Below are positions 24,225-32,141 of a stretch of 41,339 nucleotides of DNA, one piece after another. The notes under the pieces were generated by a model. It was not told the origin of the DNA. It searched no databases and was given only the letters and a program-made list of their open reading frames with translations. A program made the position numbers and the translations under genes. The DNA lies in NCBI GenBank assembly GCA_964405335.1, contig CAYONP010000049.1, forward strand, positions 1 through 41,339, read 5' to 3'. Source of the DNA: CAYONP01 sp964405335. GTDB lineage: Bacteria > Armatimonadota > UBA10988. Position 1 is the first letter of the stretch. Each line of letters begins with the position of its first letter.

Positions 24225-24225
24225 G

Positions 24226-25425
24226 TCACTCCGCGGTCATTTCGAGCAGCCCGCCATAGTAGTTGAGGTAGAACCGCGCCACGAACAGCCCGACCAGCAG
24301 TCCGGCCAGCACGATGGTAGCCACGAAGCCGCTGATTGCCAAGGCCTGGGTCGTCGCCGAGACCTCGCTCTCGTAGTAGTCCGAGACCTTGGCCAGCATT
24401 TCATCGGTGCGGCCGGTCTCTTCACCGACGCGGACCATCTGCACCACCTGGTTGGGAAAGAAGCCCGTCTCGCGCATCACACTGCTGAACGGCTCGCCCG
24501 CCCGCACCCGCGGCGAGAGGCCGAGCAGGTAGCTCTGCAGGTGCAGGTTGGCCGCGCTTTCGCTGGCCAGCTCGAGCGCCTCGCCGACCGGCAGCCCGGC
24601 GCCCACCAGCGCGCCGAGCGAGCGGCTGAACCGGGCGATGCTCAACTTGCGAAACAGCGGCCCGAGCACCGGCAGCCGGAGCTTGATCCGATCGACGGCC
24701 AGCCGTGTAGCGCCGCTGCCGGCATAGACGGCGCGGACCGCGAGGATGCCGCCGACGACGGCGAGCAACGGCCAGACGAAGCCGAAGGTCTTGCCCCAAA
24801 AGCTGTAGCCGCCGCCCGCCTGCCGCGCCGCGATGGCCGGGGCCACCACGCCGACGACGAAGGCGCAGAGCACAAACGCCGCGCCGACCAGCTTGAGGTA
24901 GAGCAGCCGCCAGCGGATGCTGTTGCGGAACTCCATCTCGCGTTCCTGGATCTGCGCCAGACGGGTCATCTGCAGGTCGAGCCGGCCGCTCGCCTCGCCC
25001 GCGCGGACCAGCCCGCGCTCGATCGGCGAGAAGAGGTCCGGCGCCTCGGCCATCAGCTCGCTCAGCGGCGTGCCGCGCGCCGCCGCGCCGAGCTTGCGCT
25101 GGCAGAAGCCGGAGAGCTGTCCGAGGCCGCTCTCGGCCAGCAGGCCGAGCGTCTGGTGGACGGTGAACCCCGCGTCGAGCGCCTGCGCCGCCTGCCGCCA
25201 GAAGGCGCAGCGGGTCATCAGCGGCACGCGACGGAACAGGCTGGCAACGCCGGGCGTCGAGCCGCGCGGCGTGGCCGGCCGGGCGACCGCGCGGGCAATC
25301 ACGGCCGAGGGGAAGAGCCCCTGCTGGTGCAGCGCGGCGACCGCCTCGTCGCGCCCGGTGGCGGTGATTTCGCCCTCGCGCGGCTCACCCTCCGAGGTCC
25401 GCGCCCGGTAATCGAACACAGGCAT
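24226..25425 (-). CDS. Type II secretion / type IV pilus inner-membrane platform protein (GspF/PilC family)
   Basis: 399 residues with the duplicated T2SSF domain: the first copy at about 70-195 (FWRQAAQALDAGFTVHQTLGLL) and the second at about 265-388 (FSRSLGALVGAGLPVGEALELA and VRVGEETGRTDEMLAKVSDYYE). Three membrane segments are visible. The N-terminal MPVFDYRARTSEGEPREGEI is the family start. It forms the platform on which pilin-like subunits are assembled. It is an orphan here: no ATPase, pilin or secretin gene is nearby. The ATG at 25425 has GGAGG 6 nt upstream inside folK; the overlap with folK is 41 bp. Confidence 0.92.
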   Translation of the reverse strand: MPVFDYRARTSEGEPREGEITATGRDEAVAALHQQGLFPSAVIARAVARPATPRGSTPGVASLFRRVPLMTRCAFWRQAAQALDAGFTVHQTLGLLAESGLGQLSGFCQRKLGAAARGTPLSELMAEAPDLFSPIERGLVRAGEASGRLDLQMTRLAQIQEREMEFRNSIRWRLLYLKLVGAAFVLCAFVVGVVAPAIAARQAGGGYSFWGKTFGFVWPLLAVVGGILAVRAVYAGSGATRLAVDRIKLRLPVLGPLFRKLSIARFSRSLGALVGAGLPVGEALELASESAANLHLQSYLLGLSPRVRAGEPFSSVMRETGFFPNQVVQMVRVGEETGRTDEMLAKVSDYYESEVSATTQALAISGFVATIVLAGLLVGLFVARFYLNYYGGLLEMTAE

Positions 25426-25879
25426 CGTCCGCCTCCATCGCCGCCTCGGCGACACTCCGGCCGTCGGGCAGCATCAGCGCGGGCCGCAGCTCGGCCACCG
25501 GCCGCAGCACGAACGCCCGCTCGGCCAGGCCCGGGTGCGGCACGGTCAGACCCGGCTCGTCGATCGCCACGCCGGCCATCCAGAGGATGTCCAGGTCGAG
25601 CGTCCGCGGGCCCCAGCGCACCCGCCGCTCGCGCCCATGGTCCGCCTCGAGCGCCAGCAGGCGCCCGAGCAGCGCGCGCGGCGCCAGACTGGTCTCTAGC
25701 AGCACCGCTGCGTTGAGGAATTCTCCCTGCGCCCGCCCGCCGAGCGGCGGCGACTGATAGACCCCCGAGCAGGCCAGCACGGCCACGCCCGGCTCGGCGC
25801 GCAGCGCGGCCACGGCCGAGCGCAGGACGGCCAGCCGATCGCCGAGGTTCGAGCCCAGTCCGACCAGCGCCTCGCTCAC
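25385..25879 (-). CDS. folK: 2-amino-4-hydroxy-6-hydroxymethyldihydropteridine pyrophosphokinase
   Basis: Activates hydroxymethyl-dihydropterin with ATP for folate synthesis. 164 residues with GLGSNLGDR at the N-terminus and the signature RWGPRTLDLDIL in the middle; PHPGLAERAFVLRPVAEL completes the fold. Starts at GTG 3 bp after folP, the next enzyme in the pathway. Its last 41 bp encode the ribosome-binding site and start of the pilC-like gene. Confidence 0.96.
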   Translation of the reverse strand: MSEALVGLGSNLGDRLAVLRSAVAALRAEPGVAVLACSGVYQSPPLGGRAQGEFLNAAVLLETSLAPRALLGRLLALEADHGRERRVRWGPRTLDLDILWMAGVAIDEPGLTVPHPGLAERAFVLRPVAELRPALMLPDGRSVAEAAMEADDACVRLPGADLGG

Positions 25880-25882
25880 CTC

Positions 25883-26725
25883 TTACCCACCGGCCCAGGT
25901 CCCACGCACCATCGCATCGCACATCCGCACCACACGGACCATCTCGCGCACGTCGTGGACCCGGACGACATCGGCGCCGTGGGCGATGCTCACCGCCACC
26001 GCGGCGGCCGTGCCCTCCAGTCGATCGTCCACCGCCAGGCCGAGCACCCGCCCGATGAAGCTCTTCCGGCTCACGCCAATCAGGATCGGTGCGCCGAGTG
26101 TGCGCAGCTCGCCCAGCCGGCGGATCAGCCGCAGGTTGTGCTCGACCGTCTTGCCGAAGCCGATGCCGGGATCGACCAGCATCTGCTCCCGCGCGATGCC
26201 GGCGCGCTGTGCGGCCTCGATCCGCTCCGCCAATCCGTGGCGCACCTCCTCGACCACATCCTCATAGCGCGGCGCCTGCTGCATCGTCTGGGGCGTGCCC
26301 TGGATATGCTGCAGCACCACCGGGCAGCCGGCGCGGGCGACCACCCCGGCCAGCGCCGGGTCGTGGGTCAGGCCGGTCACGTCATTGACCAGGTGCGCGC
26401 CGGCGGCCAGCGCCGCGGCGGCGACGTCGGCGTGGCGGGTGTCGATGCCGACCGGCACCTCCAGGCTGGCGGTGATCGCCTCGATGACGGGTACAACGCG
26501 ATCGATCTCGGCCTGTCCACCGACCGGTTCGGCCCCCGGCCGGGTCGATTCACCGCCGACGTCGAGCCAGTCGGCGCCGTCGGCGACGAACCGCCGTGCC
26601 TGGTCGAGCGCGGCGGCGACATCGCTGCCGAGCCCGTCGCCGCTGAACGAGTCGGGCGTGACGTTGATCACGCCCATGACCAGCGTGCGGCTACCGAAGG
26701 CGATGTCGCGGCCGCCGAGCCTCAC
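25883..26725 (-). CDS. folP: Dihydropteroate synthase
   Basis: Joins the activated pterin to p-aminobenzoate, the step blocked by sulfonamides. 280 residues. Motifs: MGVINVTPDSFSGDG, DVGGESTRPGAEPV, LVNDVTGL, VDPGIGFGKTVEHN and SRKSFIG. The GTG start overlaps the stop of the TPR gene upstream (GTGA). The folP-folK pair is a functional unit; folB and folE are not here. Confidence 0.97.
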   Translation of the reverse strand: MRLGGRDIAFGSRTLVMGVINVTPDSFSGDGLGSDVAAALDQARRFVADGADWLDVGGESTRPGAEPVGGQAEIDRVVPVIEAITASLEVPVGIDTRHADVAAAALAAGAHLVNDVTGLTHDPALAGVVARAGCPVVLQHIQGTPQTMQQAPRYEDVVEEVRHGLAERIEAAQRAGIAREQMLVDPGIGFGKTVEHNLRLIRRLGELRTLGAPILIGVSRKSFIGRVLGLAVDDRLEGTAAAVAVSIAHGADVVRVHDVREMVRVVRMCDAMVRGTWAGG

Positions 26726-27663
26726 TGCCGCGGCTCTGGTGGGCCGGCGTCGCGCAGGTTGGCGACCAGCCGGGCCAGGCCGGGCTGGCTCAGCCGGAAG
26801 CCGTAGCGCGCCGCGGCGGCGGGCGGATCGGTGAGCAGCTCGCGCCGGACCTGGTCCGAGTCCTCGGCCATGGCCAGCAGTGAGGGGAGCTGCGCCTCGT
26901 CGAGCGCGCGCAACGATTCGGCCGCCGTCTGGCAGTGGTCAAGATCGTCGGCTTCGGCGGCGATGTGCTCCCACAGCGCCGCGGCGCGGGCGAGCTCGCC
27001 GGTCTCGCGGAGCAGGCTGGCCAGCCGGAGTTGGTTCTCGACCAGCAGCGGCGTGCGGCAGACCAGCGCCTCGGTGGCGCGCAGTGCCGCGGGCAGGTCG
27101 TCGAGGTGGTAGCAGGCCACCGCCAGCCGGTCGTGGGCGGCGATGTCGTCGGGCGCCGAGGCGAGCAGCACCAGCGCGGCGTCGCGCGCCTCGGCATACC
27201 GCCCGCCGGCCAGGAGCAGCTCGAGCCGCAGGTGTTCGGCCTCCCAGCGCGACTCATGACAGCGGCTGGCGGTCGCTTCGAGCAGCGCCAGGGCCTGATC
27301 TTCCAGCCCCGCCTCACGCAGGGTGACGGCCGCTTCGAGCTGCAGGTCGCCGTCGGCGGGCCGGCGGGCGACGGCGGTCATCAGCACCTGTGCCGCCTCG
27401 TGCGGCCGGCCGAGCAGCCACTGCGCCCGGGCCAGGGTGCGGTACGGGTCGCGCCGGTCGGGGTCGAGCCGCAGCGCCGCGGCGCAGGCCTCGACCGCGG
27501 CCTCGAGCCGCTCCTGCCGCAGGCACAGGCTGCCGAGCAGCTCGAGCGCGTCGACGTCGTCGGGCCGGCCGCGGAGCAGGCCGCGGATGGCCGCCTCGGC
27601 CTCGTCGAGCCGGCCGTCACCAATCAGCTCGCTGGCGCGACGCAGGGCGGCGGCGGGACTCAT
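26722..27663 (-). CDS. TPR-repeat protein next to ftsH
   Basis: 313 residues, almost entirely helical repeats of about 34 residues, for example DEAEAAIRGLLRGRPDDVDA, LEAAVEACAAALRLDPDRRD and HEAAQVLMTAVARRPADGDL. The C-terminal part (about 250-313) is not repeat-like. No signal peptide or membrane segment. The start overlaps the ftsH stop (ATGA) and its end overlaps folP, so it is translated with both. A role as adaptor or scaffold is possible; no specific function is recognised. Confidence 0.85.
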   Translation of the reverse strand: MSPAAALRRASELIGDGRLDEAEAAIRGLLRGRPDDVDALELLGSLCLRQERLEAAVEACAAALRLDPDRRDPYRTLARAQWLLGRPHEAAQVLMTAVARRPADGDLQLEAAVTLREAGLEDQALALLEATASRCHESRWEAEHLRLELLLAGGRYAEARDAALVLLASAPDDIAAHDRLAVACYHLDDLPAALRATEALVCRTPLLVENQLRLASLLRETGELARAAALWEHIAAEADDLDHCQTAAESLRALDEAQLPSLLAMAEDSDQVRRELLTDPPAAAARYGFRLSQPGLARLVANLRDAGPPEPRQ

Positions 27664-29558
27664 GGCTGCTCCGCGGCGTCGGTGTCCGATTCGGTCGCCG
27701 CCAGCTTGTCGGCCGCCGCGCCGATCTTCACCGGCGGTTCGCCGAGAATCGTGGCCAGGTCGGCCGCGTCGAGCGTCTCGCGCTCGAGCAGCACCTCGAC
27801 CAGGTCGTCCATCGCATCGCGATGCTGGGTGACAATCTGCTCGGCCTGGGTGTGCGCCTCTTCGATCAGGCGGCGCACCTCGAGGTCGATTCGCTGCGCC
27901 GACTCCTCCGAGTAGTTGCGCTCCTCGGCCAGGTCGCGGCCGAGGAAGATCGGCCCGTGCCGGCGGCCGAGCGTGAGCGGACCAATCTCCTCGCTCATGC
28001 CGAAGTCGCAGACCATGCTGCGCGCGATCTCGGTCACCCGCTCCAGGTCGTTCGAGGCACCGGTGGTCACCTCGGCGCGGCCGAAGAAGATCTCTTCGGC
28101 CACCCGTCCGCCGAGCAGTTGGGCCATCATCGCCTTGAGCTCGGCGACCGACTGGTTGTAGCGCTCCTCCTCGGGCAGGCTGGTGACATAACCCAGCGCC
28201 CGCCCGCGGGGCAGGATGCTGATTTTATGCACCGGCACGCAGCGCGGGTGGAAGTGCCCGACCACCGCGTGCCCCGCCTCGTGATAGGCGACCAGCCGCC
28301 GCTCGGAGGGCAGCAGCACGCGGCTGCGCCGCTCGCGGCCGGCAATCACGCGCTCGATCCCCTCTTCGAGGTCGTCCATCTCGACCCGCGAGCGGTCCTC
28401 GCGCGCGGCGAGGATGCTCGCCTCGTTGATGATGCTGTACAGATCGGCGCCGGTCAGACCCGGCGTGCGGCGGGCCAGCACTTCGATGTCGACATCCTCG
28501 GCCACCGGCTTGCTCTTGATGTACAGCCGCAGGATGTCGGTCCGCCCGCGTAGGTCGGGATGGTCGACCACCACCCGGCGGTCGAACCGGCCGGGCCGCA
28601 GCAGCGCCGGGTCGAGGATGTCGGGCCGGTTGGTTGCCGCCATGACGATGATGCCGGTGTTCGGTTCGAAGCCGTCCATCTCGACCAGGAGCTGATTGAC
28701 CGTCTGCTCGCGCTCGTCATGCCCGCCGCCGAGCCCGGCGCCGCGGTGCCTACCGACGGCGTCGAGTTCGTCGATGAACACGATGCAGGGCCGATTGGCC
28801 TTGGCCTGCTCGAACATGTCGCGCACCCGGCTGGCGCCGACGCCGACGAACATCTCGACGAAATCGCTGCCCGAGATGTGGAAGAAGGGCACCTCGGCCT
28901 CGCCGGCGACGGCGCGGGCGAGCAGCGTCTTGCCGCAACCGGGCGGACCCATCAGCAGCACGCCCTTGGGAATCTCGGCGCCCAGCCGCTTGTACTTGTC
29001 GGCGTCGCGGAGGAAGTCGACGATTTCGAACAGCTCCTCGATCGCCTCGCTGACGCCGGCCACGTCGTCGAACGTCTTGCGCGGCATGCCGTCGGTGATC
29101 CGCCGGGCGCGCGAGCGACCGAACTGCATCGCCTGGTTGTTGCCGCTCGAGACATGGCGTGTGAAGGCCAGGTAGACCAGCACGATGATCACGCCGATGG
29201 GGATGACCACCGCGGCGAGCTTGCCAATCGCCTTGAGCAGCGAGGGTGTCTGCCAGATCGGGCTGATCGGGCTGTCCTCCGGCGAGGCGGCGGCGAGATC
29301 GGCGCGGAGCACCTCGGGGTCGGCCGGGCCGAGGACCACGCGTGGCACTTCGATGCCCTTGAGTTTTACCCTGAGCAGTTGCTCGCCAAAGGTGGCGGTG
29401 ACCGACTCGACCTTGCCCTGCCGCAGATCCTGCAGAAACTGCGGGTACGACTTGGTTCGCTCCTCGCGCCGTTCGGCGTAGGCTTGGTAGCCGTAGGCCA
29501 GCGTCACCACCAGGGCCAGCGACGCAACCCATGCCAGCAGTTGCCGACGAGAGCTCAA
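27660..29558 (-). CDS. ftsH: ATP-dependent zinc metalloprotease FtsH
   Basis: Membrane AAA+ protease that degrades unfolded membrane proteins and selected regulators. 632 residues. One helix lies at about 8-22 and a second at about 114-132, with a short periplasmic domain between. Walker A is GPPGCGKT (204-211), Walker B FIDELDAV (261-268), the pore loop MFVGVGASR (236-244), and the second region of homology runs around ATNRPDILDP (308-317). The zinc site is HEAGH (426-430) with Asp504 in SNDLERVT. The start is TTG with GGAGG 5 nt upstream (29568-29564). An open frame to 30467 is rejected because it crosses the promoter and the divergent transporter gene. Confidence 0.97.
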   Translation of the reverse strand: MSSRRQLLAWVASLALVVTLAYGYQAYAERREERTKSYPQFLQDLRQGKVESVTATFGEQLLRVKLKGIEVPRVVLGPADPEVLRADLAAASPEDSPISPIWQTPSLLKAIGKLAAVVIPIGVIIVLVYLAFTRHVSSGNNQAMQFGRSRARRITDGMPRKTFDDVAGVSEAIEELFEIVDFLRDADKYKRLGAEIPKGVLLMGPPGCGKTLLARAVAGEAEVPFFHISGSDFVEMFVGVGASRVRDMFEQAKANRPCIVFIDELDAVGRHRGAGLGGGHDEREQTVNQLLVEMDGFEPNTGIIVMAATNRPDILDPALLRPGRFDRRVVVDHPDLRGRTDILRLYIKSKPVAEDVDIEVLARRTPGLTGADLYSIINEASILAAREDRSRVEMDDLEEGIERVIAGRERRSRVLLPSERRLVAYHEAGHAVVGHFHPRCVPVHKISILPRGRALGYVTSLPEEERYNQSVAELKAMMAQLLGGRVAEEIFFGRAEVTTGASNDLERVTEIARSMVCDFGMSEEIGPLTLGRRHGPIFLGRDLAEERNYSEESAQRIDLEVRRLIEEAHTQAEQIVTQHRDAMDDLVEVLLERETLDAADLATILGEPPVKIGAAADKLAATESDTDAAEQP

Positions 29559-29589
29559 GTCGTCCTCCGCACCGCACCAGAGCGATGTT

Positions 29590-29595
29590 ATTATA
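29590..29595 (-). promoter_or_regulatory. Perfect -10 element of the ftsH promoter
   Basis: On the minus strand TATAAT occurs at 29595-29590 in an otherwise GC-rich gap, 32 bp ahead of the TTG start. No good -35 is seen 16-18 bp upstream. The site reads as TATTAT-like on the plus strand too, so it might also serve the divergent transporter. Confidence 0.6.
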
Positions 29596-29669
29596 CACGC
29601 CCGAACGCCTAAGAACCGCCGAAAGTCGCCGCGGGGGAGCCGACGACCGCCCGCCTGTGGGGAGACGTC

Positions 29670-30959
29670 GTGAGCGAACAGCCCCAGCCCGCGCCCGCCG
29701 GCCATTCGCCGGGCGGCGACCGACTCGTCCTCTGGATCCTCCTCGGAATCGTCATCGGCGCGTTGCTCGGCGGCCTGAGCCCCACCGGCGGCAGCGCGGT
29801 TCAGTTCATCGGCGACCTGTTTCTGCAGGCGCTGAAGATGATCATCGTGCCGTTGGTCACCCTCTCCATCACCGTCGGCATCACCGGCCTGGGCGATGTG
29901 CGGCGGCTGGGCACCATCGGCTGGCGCACCATCGCCTACTACCTGACCACCACCACGCTGGCGGTGATCACCGGTCTGGTGCTGGTCTCGCTGATCCACC
30001 CCGGCATTGGCGCCGACACCGCCGGCGCCACGCTGGCCGAGGCGGTGCGGGGCAAAGAGGGGGCGACGCCGGCGGAGACCATCCGGCAGGTGCTGGCCGG
30101 GCTGTTGCCGGCCAACGTGATCGCCGCGGCGGCCGAGACCGAGGTGCTGCCGCTGATCGTCTTCTCGCTCTTCTTCGGCGGGGTGCTGACTACCTTCGGC
30201 GAGCGCGCCCGGCCGCTGATCAGCCTGCTCGAACTGGGCAACGATGTGGTCATGCGCATGGTCCACGTGATCATGCGCTTCGCCCCGCTGGGCATCGGCT
30301 GCCTGGTCGCCGGGCGGTTGGCCCAGGCCAACGGCTTCGCCGGCTTCTTGCCCGAGCTGGCCAAGGTCGGCCGCTACTCGCTGACCGTGCTGCTCGGCCT
30401 GAGCATCCACGGCCTGCTGACCCTGCCGCTGCTGCTCGTCTTCCTCGGCCGCCGGTCGATGAAGCACTATGCCATCGCGGTCTCCGAGGCGCTGGCCACC
30501 GCTTTCGGTACCGCCAGCAGCTCGGCCACGCTGCCGCTGACGGTCGAGTGCACGACCGAAAAGGGCGGCGTCTCGTCACGCACCGCGAGCTTCGTCCTGC
30601 CGCTCGGCGCGACCATCAACATGGACGGCACGGCGCTCTATGAGGCGGTCGCCGCGGTGTTCATCGCCGAGGCCTTCGGGGTCCACCTCGATCCGGCGGC
30701 GCTGGTCGTCGTCGCGCTCACCGCCACGCTCGCCTCGATCGGTGCGGCGGGCATTCCCGAGGCCGGACTCGTGACCATGGTGATCGTCCTCAAGGCGGTC
30801 GACCTGCCGATCGAGGGCATCTCGATCATCCTCCTGGTCGACTGGTTCCTCGACCGCTGCCGCACCACCATCAACGTCTGGGGCGACTCGGTCGGCGCGG
30901 CGATCATCGACCGGTTCGAGACGCCCGGCGGTTTGACAGCCGCGCCGGGCGACCGGTAG
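29670..30959 (+). CDS. Dicarboxylate/amino acid:cation symporter (SDF family, EAAT-like)
   Basis: 429 residues, inner-membrane sodium- or proton-coupled carrier. Hairpin 1 has the serine-rich TASSSATLPLT (281-291); the cation and substrate motif NMDGT is at 317-321; hairpin 2 has GIPEAG (361-366). The last transmembrane block DRCRTTINVWGD (395-406) places Asp395 and Arg398 like Asp444 and Arg447 of human EAAT3, where Arg binds the side-chain carboxylate. That favours glutamate or aspartate as substrate. Start is GTG with GGGGAG about 6 nt upstream. Divergent from ftsH. Confidence 0.94.
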   Translation: MSEQPQPAPAGHSPGGDRLVLWILLGIVIGALLGGLSPTGGSAVQFIGDLFLQALKMIIVPLVTLSITVGITGLGDVRRLGTIGWRTIAYYLTTTTLAVITGLVLVSLIHPGIGADTAGATLAEAVRGKEGATPAETIRQVLAGLLPANVIAAAAETEVLPLIVFSLFFGGVLTTFGERARPLISLLELGNDVVMRMVHVIMRFAPLGIGCLVAGRLAQANGFAGFLPELAKVGRYSLTVLLGLSIHGLLTLPLLLVFLGRRSMKHYAIAVSEALATAFGTASSSATLPLTVECTTEKGGVSSRTASFVLPLGATINMDGTALYEAVAAVFIAEAFGVHLDPAALVVVALTATLASIGAAGIPEAGLVTMVIVLKAVDLPIEGISIILLVDWFLDRCRTTINVWGDSVGAAIIDRFETPGGLTAAPGDR

Positions 30960-30962
30960 ACT
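30933..30962 (+). promoter_or_regulatory. Promoter inside the transporter 3' end
   Basis: TTGACA (30933-30938), 18-bp spacer, TAGACT (30957-30962), overlapping the last codons of the symporter gene and 22 bp ahead of the C45-like gene start. It suggests that the downstream three-gene unit has its own transcript. Confidence 0.7.
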
Positions 30963-30983
30963 TGCCGCAGCGAGCCAGCCCGC

Positions 30984-32141
30984 ATGCCGATTGCCCCCGA
31001 CCAGCGGTTGCGCCGGCGCCAGCGATGGAGGCGGCTGATTCCGTTGCTCGCGGTGGCGGCCTGCCTGCTGCTCCTGGTCGCCAAGGGCCGCCGGCCGAAC
31101 TCGCCGGCGGAGGCGTCGAGTCCGTCGGCCGCGGCGGCCGGCGCGACGGCACCGGGTCCGGCTGCCATCTTCACCGGCACTCCGGCCGAGGTCGGCCACC
31201 GCCACGGCTGGCAACACAAAGCCGAGCTCAAGCGGCTGTGCGAGACACTGCCGGCACCGCCGGCCGAGGTCGCCGAGCGGCTGGCCGCCTATCTGCCGCA
31301 GCAGTATGTCGACGAGCTGCAAGCGGCCGCCGACGCGGCGGGACAGCCCTACGCCGCGGTGCTCGCCGCGCAGTGCCTGGTCGAGGCGGGAGGGTGGGGC
31401 GATTCGCTGGCCCTGGCCGCCCTCGCGCCGGCCACCCGCGGCGATGAACTGCTGCTCGGCTACGGGCTCGACCTGGCCGGCGGCCTGCGGGTGGTCACCG
31501 TCGGTTTCGATGTCGAGGGTGCGCGGCCGTGGGTCGGCCTGACCCTGCCGGGACTGCACGGCCCGCTGGCCGGGTTCAACCGCGACGGCCTGGCCCTCGC
31601 TCTGCTGGCGGCCAGCGAGACCGGCGAGCTGGGTGAAGGGCCGCCGGCGCTGATCACCGCGCGCCGCATCCTGGAAGAGTGCAAGACCCTGCCCGAGGCG
31701 GTGCAGCGGGTGCGCGAGACGCCGCGACCGGCGAGCTTCAACCTGCTGCTGGCCGCCAGCACGCCGCCGGCGGCGGTGGTGCTCGAGTGCCGCCCGGACG
31801 AGGTCGCCGAGCGCCAACCCAGCGACGGCCGGCTGACCGTGACCAACCACTTCCGGACGCTGGCCCAGCCGCCGCTGAAGCCCGACGAGACCGGCGCTTG
31901 TGAACGGTATGACCAGGTCGCCGCCTGGCTGGTGGCCCACTCGGGCACGCTCGACGCCCAGGCCCGGCCGCTCGAGGAGACCGGCACCTACAGCGCCGCC
32001 AACCTCGTCTGGGCGATGCTCGAGCCGCGGTCGCGGCGGCTGATCGTGGCCGCCGGCGAGCCGCCGGCGGCGGAGCGGGCCGGGCTCGAGTGGCTCTGGG
32101 ATCCGGCCAACGGCCTGTCGCCGGCCGGCCCGTCGCCATGA
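30984..32141 (+). CDS. C45-like (acyltransferase/Ntn-hydrolase) protein, atypical active site
   Basis: 385 residues with an N-terminal membrane anchor (about 16-33) and a low-complexity Ala/Pro linker. The fold markers of the C45 acyl-CoA:6-aminopenicillanate acyltransferase family are present: GTPAEVGHRHGWQHKAEL (65-82), GFNRDGLALALLAAS (197-211), ARRILEECKTLPEAVQRV (226-243) and TNHF (287-290). By manual alignment the autocatalytic Cys would fall at Ser141 (GGWGDSLALAALAPAT), and the following GRNLDW-type block reads GYGLDL. It may use serine or be inactive. The anchor predicts a periplasmic domain. The stop overlaps the next gene (ATGA). Confidence 0.7.
   Translation: MPIAPDQRLRRRQRWRRLIPLLAVAACLLLLVAKGRRPNSPAEASSPSAAAAGATAPGPAAIFTGTPAEVGHRHGWQHKAELKRLCETLPAPPAEVAERLAAYLPQQYVDELQAAADAAGQPYAAVLAAQCLVEAGGWGDSLALAALAPATRGDELLLGYGLDLAGGLRVVTVGFDVEGARPWVGLTLPGLHGPLAGFNRDGLALALLAASETGELGEGPPALITARRILEECKTLPEAVQRVRETPRPASFNLLLAASTPPAAVVLECRPDEVAERQPSDGRLTVTNHFRTLAQPPLKPDETGACERYDQVAAWLVAHSGTLDAQARPLEETGTYSAANLVWAMLEPRSRRLIVAAGEPPAAERAGLEWLWDPANGLSPAGPSP

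Noticed and set aside
29559..30467. N-terminal extension of FtsH to 935 residues
   Set aside because: It crosses the -10 element and the divergent symporter; TTG 29558 has GGAGG and gives normal length.
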